Assembly: GCA_045578865.1 (NCBI GenBank)
Contig: JAZNLB010000029.1
Span: 1-39,296, forward strand
Source of the DNA: RGIG2041 sp045578865
GTDB lineage: Bacteria > Bacillota > Clostridia > UBA1381 > UMGS1253
Reading direction: 5' to 3'
DNA length: 39,296 nt
Below are positions 30,220 through 37,683 of the stretch, piece after piece (the first letter of the stretch is position 1; each line of letters begins with the position of its first letter). The position numbers and the translations under genes were made by a program. The notes under the pieces were generated by a model. It ran no database searches, was not told where the DNA came from, and was given only the letters and a program-made list of their open reading frames with translations.

Positions 30220-32406
30220 GTGGAAAATCAGAATTTTACACCGCAAATTATTACGGATACTTTAAAAGACAACTATATGCCGTATGCAATGAGCGTTATT
30301 ATTTCGCGTGCCATTCCGGAAATTGACGGTTTTAAACCTTCACACAGAAAACTGCTTTATACGATGTATAAAATGGGTCTTTTAAATGGTGCACGCACGA
30401 AATCGGCCAATGTAGTCGGTCAGACGATGCGCTTAAATCCGCATGGCGATATGGCAATTTACGAAACGATGGTGCGCTTAACGCGCGGCCATGAGGCGCT
30501 TTTGCATCCGTTTGTAGATTCGAAAGGTAACTTTGGCAAGCGTTATTCCAGAGATATGGCGTTTGCCGCTTCTCGATACACCGAGGTAAAACTCGATTCC
30601 ATCTGTTCGGAAATCTTTGGCGATATGGACAAAAACACCGTAGAGTTTGTGGACAACTATGATGCGACCATGAAAGAGCCGACACTCTTGCCAACGGCAT
30701 TTCCGAATATTTTGGTGAACCCGAACGAGGGTATTGCGGTCGGAATGGCTTCGCAGATTGCAAGCTTTAACTTAAAGGAAGTCTGTGCAGCAACGATAGC
30801 ATTTATGAATGATGAATTTACGGACTTATCCGCGCTTATGCCGGCACCGGACTTTTCGACGGGCGGCATGCTTCTTTACAATAAAGAGGAGATGGATAAA
30901 ATCTATGAAACGGGGCGCGGCAGTTTTAAACTGCGCTCGGTATACAGTTACGATAAAAAGAATAACTGCATTGAAATTACCGAAATTCCGTACTCGACAA
31001 GCATTGAAGCCATTATTGAAAAGTTGGCGGAACTCATTAAAGCGGGTAAAGTTCGAGAAATCAGCGATGTGCGTGATGAATCGGACAAAAACGGCTTGAA
31101 ACTTACATTGGATTTAAAGCGCGGCACGGATGCCGATGCCCTGATGACGCGTTTGTTTAAGATGACACCGCTGGAGGCTTCCTTTGGCTGTAACTTTAAC
31201 TTGCTCATTCACAGCCGTCCGATTGTACTCGGCGTGCGTGGCATTTTGGATGAATGGGTAAAATTCCGTATGGACTGCGTAAAGCGTGGGCTTGCATACG
31301 ATATTGAGCAAAAGAGCGCAAAGTTGCACCTTCTGGAAGGTTTAAAGAAGATTTTGCTTGATATCGACAAAGCCATCAGCATCATTCGCCATACCGAACA
31401 AGAGGCGATGGTAATCCCGAATTTGATGCGCGGCTTTGACATTGATGAAACGCAGGCGGAGTATGTTGCGGATATCAAACTTCGCAATTTGAACCGTGAA
31501 TATATTTTAAAGCGCGTTGAAGATATTGAGGCGCTCAAAACGGAAATTGCAGATTTGAATAAGACGCTTGCAAGCAATCGTTTAGTAAAAAAACAGATTG
31601 CCAAACAGTTGGAGGCTATTTCCAAAAAGTACGGTGCGGACAGAAAAACGCAGATTGTCAATGATGATGAAGTGGAGCATTTTGATGCAAAAGAAGTGAT
31701 TGCCGATTTTGCGCTGACCATTTTCTTTACCAAGGAAAACTACATCAAAAAAGTATCTGCGGTATCGCTTCGTTCTTCGGGCACAGAGCATGTGCTCAAA
31801 GAGGGAGATGCGATTTTGTCTGCACAGGAGACGAACAACCGTTACGATTTGGTGATGTTTTCCGACCGTCAGAATGTATACAAAACGCGCATCAGCGATT
31901 TGCCGGAGGGCAAGGTGAGCAAGATGGGCGAGTATTTGCCGAACTTGTTGCAGATGGAGCAGGGAGAAAAGATTATCTTTGTTTTGCCGACGGAAAAATA
32001 CGAGGGCAATTTGCTGTTTGCCTATGAAAACGGTAAGATGGCGAAAGTGCCGCTTGCAGCCTATGCCACCAAGACCAACCGTAAGAAACTGACCAACGCA
32101 TATTACGGCGGCTCTAAACTGGTTAAGATTATGTATTTAGGTGTGGAAGACAAGGAGTTTATGGTGTATTCCAACCTGGGCAAAGCGCTGTATCTGCATT
32201 CGTCGAAGGTGGCACTCAAAACCACAAAAACAACGCAGGGCGTGCAGGTTATGATTTCGAAAAAAGGCAGCATTGTTTCCAATGTGGAGCCGATTGAGAC
32301 CTGCGGCATTGAGGATATTTCCTACTACAAGACCAAAAACATTCCTGCGATGGGCAATTTCCTGCTTGAAGAGGATACGCCCGAAAAGCAGGTAACCTTG
32401 TTTTAA
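30220..32406 (+). CDS. parC: Topoisomerase IV-type A subunit
   Basis: DNA-cleaving subunit of the type IIA topoisomerase, 728 residues. The winged-helix domain shows DGFKPSHRKLLYTMYKMGL and VVGQTMRLNPHGD, and the catalytic tyrosine is Y120 in AASRYTE. A coiled-coil region (about 380-480) precedes a C-terminal beta-propeller of roughly 240 residues. No GyrA box (QRRGGRG-like) is seen, which argues for decatenation rather than supercoiling. A GTG start at 30220 is preferred over GTG 30211, because AAGGAGGTG (30205-30213) covers the latter. It directly follows parE and is followed after 32 bases by prfB. Confidence 0.92.
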   Translation: MENQNFTPQIITDTLKDNYMPYAMSVIISRAIPEIDGFKPSHRKLLYTMYKMGLLNGARTKSANVVGQTMRLNPHGDMAIYETMVRLTRGHEALLHPFVDSKGNFGKRYSRDMAFAASRYTEVKLDSICSEIFGDMDKNTVEFVDNYDATMKEPTLLPTAFPNILVNPNEGIAVGMASQIASFNLKEVCAATIAFMNDEFTDLSALMPAPDFSTGGMLLYNKEEMDKIYETGRGSFKLRSVYSYDKKNNCIEITEIPYSTSIEAIIEKLAELIKAGKVREISDVRDESDKNGLKLTLDLKRGTDADALMTRLFKMTPLEASFGCNFNLLIHSRPIVLGVRGILDEWVKFRMDCVKRGLAYDIEQKSAKLHLLEGLKKILLDIDKAISIIRHTEQEAMVIPNLMRGFDIDETQAEYVADIKLRNLNREYILKRVEDIEALKTEIADLNKTLASNRLVKKQIAKQLEAISKKYGADRKTQIVNDDEVEHFDAKEVIADFALTIFFTKENYIKKVSAVSLRSSGTEHVLKEGDAILSAQETNNRYDLVMFSDRQNVYKTRISDLPEGKVSKMGEYLPNLLQMEQGEKIIFVLPTEKYEGNLLFAYENGKMAKVPLAAYATKTNRKKLTNAYYGGSKLVKIMYLGVEDKEFMVYSNLGKALYLHSSKVALKTTKTTQGVQVMISKKGSIVSNVEPIETCGIEDISYYKTKNIPAMGNFLLEEDTPEKQVTLF

Positions 32407-32438
32407 CAGAAAAAAAGCACAAAAAGGATGTGACAGAC

Positions 32439-33560
32439 ATGCTCGAATATGAAGAGTTTCGATTGGAAATGGAAGGCTTGACGGACAAAGTCACAGAGTT
32501 GAAGGATGCTCTGGATATTGCAGGTGCGCTTGAAAAAGTTGCAGCCTTGGAAGAAGAGACAACCAAACCGGATTTTTATTCCGATATGGAAAATTCGCAG
32601 AAAGTATTGCAGCAGGCAAAGCAACTAAAAGATAAGGTGGAACGCTACGAAAAACTGGTGTCGGATTGGGAAGATGCCAAAACTTTGGTGCTTATGGGCA
32701 TTGAAGAGGATGACGATTCTTTGTTTGAGGAAATTAAAGAAGCGTGTGAACTCGTTAAGGTAACGCTCGATGAGATGACGCTTGAAACGCTTTTAACCGG
32801 CAAATACGATAAGTGCAACGCCATCATTACTTTCCATGCAGGTGCAGGCGGTACGGAGGCGCAGGATTGGGCTTCTATGCTGATGCGTATGTATGAGATG
32901 TGGGCGGCAAAGCGCGGTTATGCTTGCGAAGTGCTTGATATTTTAGACGGCGATGAAGCGGGTATCAAGAGTGCAACCATTCAGATTTCCGGACTGAATG
33001 CCTATGGCTATGCTAAGGCGGAAAAGGGCGTGCATCGACTGGTGCGTATTTCCCCGTTTGATGCTTCAGGCAGAAGACACACTTCCTTTGCATCCGTAGA
33101 AGTTATGCCGGAAATCGAAGATGAAATTGATATTAAAATCAATCCGGAAGATTTGAAGGTGGACACCTATCGTTCGAGTGGCGCCGGCGGTCAGCATGTG
33201 AATAAGACGGAGTCGGCCATCCGAATCACGCACATTCCGACGGGTGTGGTTGTGGCTTGTCAAAACGAACGATCGCAGTTTAAAAATCGCGATACGGCAA
33301 TGAAGATGCTCAAAGCAAAACTTGTTGAAATTGCAGAACAACAGCAAAAGGATAAAATTGAGGATATTAAGGGTGTGCAAAAGGAAATTGCATGGGGAAG
33401 TCAGATTCGCTCGTATGTATTCCATCCGTACAACATGGTCAAAGACCACAGAACAAACTTTGAAGTCGGCAACATCGGTGCGGTGATGGATGGCGATTTG
33501 GACGGATTTGTCAATGCATATTTGAAATCCGCAAGCCTGGGCACATTGAATTTAAAATAA
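32439..33560 (+). CDS. prfB: Peptide chain release factor 2
   Basis: RF2 terminates translation at UGA and UAA. The 373-residue protein has a helical N-terminal domain, the stop-codon recognition tripeptide SPF (RISPFDASGRRHTSF), and the GGQ peptidyl-hydrolysis motif (SSGAGGQHVNKT). The reading frame is unbroken from the start through the N-terminal region, so the usual autoregulatory +1 frameshift at an in-frame UGA is absent. ATG 32439 is used; the GTG at 32430 lies one base from the AAGGA site and is too close. It is likely cotranscribed with parE-parC. A terminator follows. Confidence 0.97.
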   Translation: MLEYEEFRLEMEGLTDKVTELKDALDIAGALEKVAALEEETTKPDFYSDMENSQKVLQQAKQLKDKVERYEKLVSDWEDAKTLVLMGIEEDDDSLFEEIKEACELVKVTLDEMTLETLLTGKYDKCNAIITFHAGAGGTEAQDWASMLMRMYEMWAAKRGYACEVLDILDGDEAGIKSATIQISGLNAYGYAKAEKGVHRLVRISPFDASGRRHTSFASVEVMPEIEDEIDIKINPEDLKVDTYRSSGAGGQHVNKTESAIRITHIPTGVVVACQNERSQFKNRDTAMKMLKAKLVEIAEQQQKDKIEDIKGVQKEIAWGSQIRSYVFHPYNMVKDHRTNFEVGNIGAVMDGDLDGFVNAYLKSASLGTLNLK

Positions 33561-33568
33561 GAATGAAG

Positions 33569-33598
33569 CGGCAGTTGCAATGGCAACTGCCGTATTTT
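33569..33598 (+). terminator. Intrinsic terminator after prfB
   Basis: CGGCAGTTGC (33569-33578), loop AATG, GCAACTGCCG (33583-33592), then TATTTTT. Confidence 0.9.
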
Positions 33599-33638
33599 TG
33601 CACAAAAAAGAGGGGTTGTTCTTGTGCAAGTGAACTAA

Positions 33639-33667
33639 TTGACAAGAGTGAAGAAGTTTAATATAAT
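33639..33667 (+). promoter_or_regulatory. Consensus promoter of the secreted repeat protein
   Basis: TTGACA (33639-33644), exactly 17 bases, TATAAT (33662-33667), a perfect sigma-A promoter 40 bases before the start. Confidence 0.85.
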
Positions 33668-33707
33668 AAAATTATCTATTATTATGTTTATGAAAGAGGA
33701 GCGAACG

Positions 33708-35162
33708 ATGAAAAAGAAAATAGCATGTTGGTTTTTAGTAATTTTAACCTTAGTATGCTTGCAGACGGCTACCTGGGCTGCTGAAGCTGAGGAAGAATTT
33801 TTCAGTCCGATTTTGACACCGTTCGGCGGCAATTATACCGATAAAGACGGTAACATTGTTTTGAATGAAGATGGAGAGAATGTGCCTTTGACGGCAGACA
33901 TCGTTGGGGATAGCGATACACAGGTGGCGTGGTGTGTACTTGACGGCAAAGATAAAGTTAGTCTTACAAAGCGTGATGGCTATAATAACCAGGCCATTTT
34001 AACGGCGCTTGCAGACGGCGAAGCAAAGATTGCCGCTTATCTGGAAGATGATAGCCAAACCTTGTATGTTGCCAATGTGATTGTCAGCAATCAGAGTGCC
34101 AAAACGGTAGGCAAAGTAAAACTCACCACAGGGGTACAGGGTTCAGGCAAAATCAAAAGAATGAAGGATACCGGTGCTTTAGAAAACTGGGGAAGTTATC
34201 GTGAAGCGAATATTCAAATAGGTACGCAATTAGAATTGATTGCCGAGGGGAATGGTCAACCGTTCTTGTATTGGTATACGGAGGATGCGAGAGGCGCAAG
34301 AACGATTGTTTCCACGAGTGCAACCTACCAGTTCACACTGTTGAACACATTGCAGTTATATGCTATGTTTGACGCATCCGATGATGGCAGCAGCATTGGC
34401 AAACAGGTTACCTTTTTATACAACAACTTGTTGGCAAAAAGCGATTATATTTTAAATAATGCGTGGAAAGTTGAAGATATTGCCGCACCATATCAGAGGA
34501 ACAAGCAATTTGACAAATGGGTTTCCGAGCAAGTGAATGCCGATACTGTTTTTTCGGATGATAAACTTGAGATGAATGAACTGCCGGGGACTGCGAAGTT
34601 TACGGCAACCTATACGGTAAAGCCGGTCGAGATAAATATTAATGTTGTAGGCGGTAGCGGCAGCGGCACTTATGCTTACGGGGATGCTGTTACGGCAACG
34701 GTGACAGATGTAGCGCAAGAAGGAAAGCAGTTTTTGTTCTGGTCGAAAGACGGTGCGCCGGTAAGTTATGATAAGACCTATGCATTTTCTGCTTTGCAGG
34801 ATTGTACCATAACGGCTATTTTTGGTCCTGCGGCAGCAACGGATGGCATCAATATGGTAATGCAAAGGCCGGTAGTGGAAGGCAATGTAATTGCGTTTAC
34901 TTTTGAGCGTTTTGTGCCGGGAAACTATACTTTTGTTTCCAGCGGTTTTATTGTAGGTAAATATGATAACTGTTTGATTGGCGATGAAGATAACTACACG
35001 GAAGCGGTATCTTATCGCGCAGGTGAACGCACGCAGTTTACGAAGAGCTTAAAGAAAATATCGGGCGTAACTACCTATTATGCGCGCGGCTATGTCACTT
35101 ATAAAGATGGTGATGTATTAAAAACGGTTTATACGCCGGCGCAGAAAATTGTGGTTGAATAA
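33708..35162 (+). CDS. Secreted InlB-repeat protein, paralogue of the 5' surface gene
   Basis: A 484-residue exported protein. A Sec signal (MKKK, then a hydrophobic core) ends at about ATWA-AEAEE near residue 25. One Ig-like segment (about 35-150) is followed by two or three InlB/Bacteroides-type repeats with FLYWY, FDKW and FLFW motifs (about 160-380). The last ~200 residues align with the end of the gene at 2-3277: YDKTYAFSAL versus SRTYAFYMI, F..G.YT...SGFIVG, and YYARGYVTYKDGDVLKTVY versus WYANAYITYIDLDGVRKTVY. No LPXTG or membrane anchor is seen. ATG 33708 has AGAGGAG ahead and starts the signal peptide. A role at the cell surface is inference. Confidence 0.88.
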   Translation: MKKKIACWFLVILTLVCLQTATWAAEAEEEFFSPILTPFGGNYTDKDGNIVLNEDGENVPLTADIVGDSDTQVAWCVLDGKDKVSLTKRDGYNNQAILTALADGEAKIAAYLEDDSQTLYVANVIVSNQSAKTVGKVKLTTGVQGSGKIKRMKDTGALENWGSYREANIQIGTQLELIAEGNGQPFLYWYTEDARGARTIVSTSATYQFTLLNTLQLYAMFDASDDGSSIGKQVTFLYNNLLAKSDYILNNAWKVEDIAAPYQRNKQFDKWVSEQVNADTVFSDDKLEMNELPGTAKFTATYTVKPVEININVVGGSGSGTYAYGDAVTATVTDVAQEGKQFLFWSKDGAPVSYDKTYAFSALQDCTITAIFGPAAATDGINMVMQRPVVEGNVIAFTFERFVPGNYTFVSSGFIVGKYDNCLIGDEDNYTEAVSYRAGERTQFTKSLKKISGVTTYYARGYVTYKDGDVLKTVYTPAQKIVVE

Positions 35163-35244
35163 AACAAAAAGATGCGAATTAAGGGCGCCTTCATTTAGGG
35201 AGAAATCGGTTTTAGCCGGTAATTTACCGAAAATAGTTCACAAA

Positions 35245-35282
35245 AAATCTGCATTATACGCGAGTATAACGCAGATTTTTAT
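35245..35282. terminator. Terminator inside the convergent-gap element
   Basis: AAATCTGC (35245-35252) with GCAGATTT (35271-35278), then TTATAC/GTATAA around a GCGA loop (GNRA type), one mismatch between the two parts. T-run TTTTTAT follows; a run of A lies before it. Confidence 0.75.
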
Positions 35283-35362
35283 GTTTCTCTTTCCGACAAA
35301 ATTTCTCGTCTAAAACTGCCCCGGGCACCTTAAAAGGTAATAGTTTGGATGAAGAACAAGGC

Positions 35363-35400
35363 AAAAGCGACCGATATCCTTGCGGATTTCGGTCGCTTTT
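35363..35400. terminator. Second bidirectional terminator inside the element
   Basis: AAAAGCGACCGA (35363-35374) with TCGGTCGCTTTT (35389-35400), inner ATCC/GGAT. It could end transcription of the DUF1836 gene on the minus strand. Confidence 0.7.
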
Positions 35401-35476
35401 AACACGGTTATTCGCCAAAATATTGCTTTTAAGGCGTTTTATCCCTAATTGAAGACGCCCAAACTTCGCATCTTTT

Positions 35477-36031
35477 TTATTTTTTCTCTGTTTTTTTGTC
35501 CGATTTCTTTTCTGTTTTTTTCTCTGGTTTTTCTTTTTCGATGCAGTCAATCAGAAACTCGCATGCAATTTTTGAAACATAACTGATGGCTGCAAACTGC
35601 ATTGCGGTATCCGATAAGTGCTGACCCGGACTCTTTTTTAAATCCTCGCGCATGACCTGCAGCATGACCTCATACACGCCTTTGAATTTTTCGTAGCGCG
35701 CTGCAATAGAATTGTCGCCGGCATCCATGTCCAACAATGTTTTTGTGTCGTTTACGGAAATAACCTGCTTTAATTTGGAAATGATGGTTAAGTAGGCCAA
35801 ATGCTCCTTGGAATACTTTTTGCCGTTAGAGCGCGGCAGAAGTTCTGCTTTGATATAGTTGTTAATCATTGCAGAGGTGATTTCGTCCTCCTCGCCGCGG
35901 TGCGAAATCGGCGTGCGTGCCAGATAGGAGAGCACCTGGTCTTTGTATAAATCTATGTCCGGAAAGGTATCATAATCCGGCAAGTGCAAGGTTTCAAAAA
36001 AATCATACAGTTTTTTTTCTTCGGGAAGCAT
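35477..36031 (-). CDS. DUF1836 protein with MerR-like helix-turn-helix and Lys-rich tail
   Basis: A 184-residue DUF1836 protein, probably DNA-binding. The segment DEITSAMINNYIKAELLPRSNGKKYSKEHLAYLTIISKLK is split by a turn and resembles the MerR winged helix (about residues 47-88). A helical effector-like part follows. The last ~17 residues are almost only Lys, Glu, Thr and Ser in a KKTEKK repeat (about 168-184), coded by T-rich DNA (plus strand) that abuts the inverted-repeat element. The tail may be a low-complexity extension. ATG 36031 has a GAGG site ahead; a GTG three codons upstream is less likely. Target genes are unknown; it diverges from degV. Confidence 0.82.
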   Translation of the reverse strand: MLPEEKKLYDFFETLHLPDYDTFPDIDLYKDQVLSYLARTPISHRGEEDEITSAMINNYIKAELLPRSNGKKYSKEHLAYLTIISKLKQVISVNDTKTLLDMDAGDNSIAARYEKFKGVYEVMLQVMREDLKKSPGQHLSDTAMQFAAISYVSKIACEFLIDCIEKEKPEKKTEKKSDKKTEKK

Positions 36032-36111
36032 ATTATACACCTCAGTTTGTTATTTCATATTAAGAGTAGCACATATTTGTGATTTTCGCAATAGTTTTTT
36101 TGTGTTTTATA

Positions 36112-36140
36112 TTGACATAATGAATATTTTATTATATAAT
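36112..36140 (+). promoter_or_regulatory. Consensus degV promoter
   Basis: TTGACA (36112-36117), 17-base spacer, TATAAT (36135-36140), perfect consensus, 56 bases ahead of the start. Confidence 0.85.
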
Positions 36141-36195
36141 TTTGATAATTAGATTTGCAAGTTCGATAAACTACAAAAATCGGGGGTATTTGACA

Positions 36196-37044
36196 ATGGC
36201 AGTGAGACTTTTAATTGATTCGGCATCGGATTATGATATTAAGGAGGCGCAGAAAAACAATCTGTTTTTTGTGCCGCTTTCCATAAATTTCGGCGACACC
36301 TCGTATGCAGACGGTGTGACTATTGAGAAAAATGAGTTCTATGAAATGCTTTTGAACGGTGATGTTTATCCCAAGACCGCACAGCCGGCACCGAATTTGT
36401 TTTTAGAGCACTTCAATGCGGCGAAGGAAGCAGGGGATGAACTTGTAGCGATCGTGCTTTCCAGCGGCCTTTCGGGCACACTGCAAAGTGCGCTGATTGC
36501 CAAGGATTTGTGTGAATATGACGGTATCCATGTTGTGGACAGTTTAAACTGTGTAACAGGACTTCGTATTCTGATTGATGAGGCGATTAAGATGCGCGAT
36601 GCAGGCAAGAGTGCGGCGGAAATCGTTGCAATGGTAGATGACCTCAAAAAGCGCATTAAAATTGTAGCGGTTGTGGATACGCTTGAGTATCTTTACAAAG
36701 GCGGCAGACTTACCAAGGCAGCTCAGCTTATCGGTACAATGGCATCGTTAAAGCCGTTTGTCAGCCTGGATGAAAACGGTAAGATTTTTGTATTGGATAA
36801 GGTTATCGGCAGAAAGAAAGCATACAGCCGATTCTTTAAGATTTTAGAGGAGACGCCGTTTGATCCGGACTATCCGATTGATTTTCTCTATTTCTACGAG
36901 CCGGAAAACGGCCATAAACTCGCAGAAGATGTGGCGGCGATGTATCCGGGCGTGGATGCTAGCCGCGTATATCCGTGCGGTCCGACCATCGGCGCGCATG
37001 TCGGCAACAATGCGTATGGCTTTTCCTATGTGATGAAAAAGTAA
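36196..37044 (+). CDS. DegV-family fatty-acid-binding protein
   Basis: A 282-residue DegV protein. Members (FakB) bind a fatty acid and present it to the kinase FakA for phosphorylation before phospholipid synthesis. The opening LLIDSASDY and SSGLSGTLQSA (about residues 95-105) are the family signatures for head-group binding, with VDSLNCVTG near 118-126 and KGGRLTKAAQLIGT near 170. The kinase partner is not in the window; the thioesterase at 7963 could supply free fatty acids, which is speculation. ATG 36196 is preceded by GGGGG; an upstream ATG at 36142 sits at the likely transcription start. A terminator follows. Confidence 0.93.
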   Translation: MAVRLLIDSASDYDIKEAQKNNLFFVPLSINFGDTSYADGVTIEKNEFYEMLLNGDVYPKTAQPAPNLFLEHFNAAKEAGDELVAIVLSSGLSGTLQSALIAKDLCEYDGIHVVDSLNCVTGLRILIDEAIKMRDAGKSAAEIVAMVDDLKKRIKIVAVVDTLEYLYKGGRLTKAAQLIGTMASLKPFVSLDENGKIFVLDKVIGRKKAYSRFFKILEETPFDPDYPIDFLYFYEPENGHKLAEDVAAMYPGVDASRVYPCGPTIGAHVGNNAYGFSYVMKK

Positions 37045-37057
37045 ATGAACAAAATGA

Positions 37058-37090
37058 AAACTGCTGCATTTGTATGCAGCAGTTTTTTTG
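37058..37090 (+). terminator. Intrinsic terminator after degV
   Basis: AAACTGCTGCAT (37058-37069), loop TTGT, ATGCAGCAGTTT (37074-37085), then more T. Confidence 0.9.
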
Positions 37091-37158
37091 TATTAAGAAA
37101 ACCACGCGATTGACCTACAGAAGGTTAACGGTTAACTGGTAAAATAAATCTATATTAT

Positions 37159-37297
37159 GTCCTGCCGGACGGGCCTGCTTTTGAACGCAAAAGCAGCAAA
37201 ACATAGGGGGAGTTCCGATTCTCCCCCTATAACCCCCTTAAAACGGCTTAGGGGGACTTGGCGTCCCCCGTAAGAACCCCCTGCTACACGCCGGGGG
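37159..37297 (-). repeat. Structured dispersed repeat, copy B (inverted)
   Basis: Read on the minus strand it has the same order as copy A at 3853-3988. The hairpins, in plus coordinates, are GTCC-TGCC-GGAC (37159-37170), CTGCTTTTG-AACG-CAAAAGCAG (37175-37196), a perfect 10-pair stem ATAGGGGGAG/CTCCCCCTAT around TTCCGATT (37203-37230), and GGGGGAC/GTCCCCC (37251-37268). Linkers match copy A; stems differ but remain paired. Confidence 0.85.
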
Positions 37298-37315
37298 ATG
37301 TGTTATGTATTTGTT

Positions 37316-37489
37316 TTATATAACCGAAAGTAGGACTACGGCAATAATAACTGCGCCAAGCATGAAACCCATCACAGTAATTATTTTCTTCATCGTATGG
37401 ATTTCTTTCCGTAACTGGTCAACTTGACTGGTAGTTTTTTCGTCTGATTCTAATGTTGCTGCGTCTAACTGATTAATTTTTGCTTCCAT
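37316..37489 (-). CDS. Small single-span membrane protein
   Basis: A 57-residue protein with no recognised family. Residues 1-33 are hydrophilic and probably coiled coil (MEAKINQLDAATLES, then VDQLRKEIHTMKK); residues about 35-57 form one hydrophobic helix (IITVMGFMLGAVIIAVVLL). The coding case is good: AAAGGAGGATTAAT directly before the ATG, a TTGATT-N17-TATAAT promoter at 37526-37554, and a predicted topology with positive residues before the helix. It resembles haemolysin XhlA-like or small regulatory membrane proteins in layout only. It stands alone between structured repeat copy B and the ppdK terminator. Function unknown. Confidence 0.82.
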   Translation of the reverse strand: MEAKINQLDAATLESDEKTTSQVDQLRKEIHTMKKIITVMGFMLGAVIIAVVLLSVI

Positions 37490-37525
37490 ATTAATCCTCC
37501 TTTGTTATTAAAGATGATGCACATA

Positions 37526-37554
37526 ATTATATACTATTATTCGACTTGAATCAA
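37526..37554 (-). promoter_or_regulatory. Promoter of the 57-codon membrane protein gene
   Basis: Minus strand: TTGATT (37549-37554), 17-base spacer, TATAAT (37526-37531). Confidence 0.7.
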
Positions 37555-37582
37555 CATAAAACACGCAATGCTGTTTAAGTGT

Positions 37583-37625
37583 AAAAAAAGACCTCATCGG
37601 AAAAATCCGACAAGGTCGATTTTTT
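37583..37625 (-). terminator. Terminator of ppdK
   Basis: GACCT...CGGA (37590-37601) pairs with TCCG...AGGTC (37606-37617) with small internal mismatches. On the minus strand seven T follow; a T-run also lies on the plus side. Confidence 0.85.
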
Positions 37626-37683
37626 TATTCAATTTTGCCTTTTGTGTGATAAGTGGCTTTGCCCCAAATCAAGTTTTATAAAC

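Larger units (their letters stand above)
35165..35478. mobile_element. MITE-like element filling a convergent intergenic gap
   Basis: The ends are imperfect inverted repeats of about 37 bases: AAAAAGATGCGAA, GGGCG, CTTCA and TTAGGGA blocks on the left (35166-35204) reappear in inverse at 35438-35478. The interior is gene-free and holds several hairpins, including the two terminator-like ones listed separately, a TGCCC-C-GGGCA dyad and an ACCTTAAAAGGT palindrome. The left end starts 3 bases after one stop codon, and the right end overlaps the stop codon of the facing gene. Confidence 0.65.
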
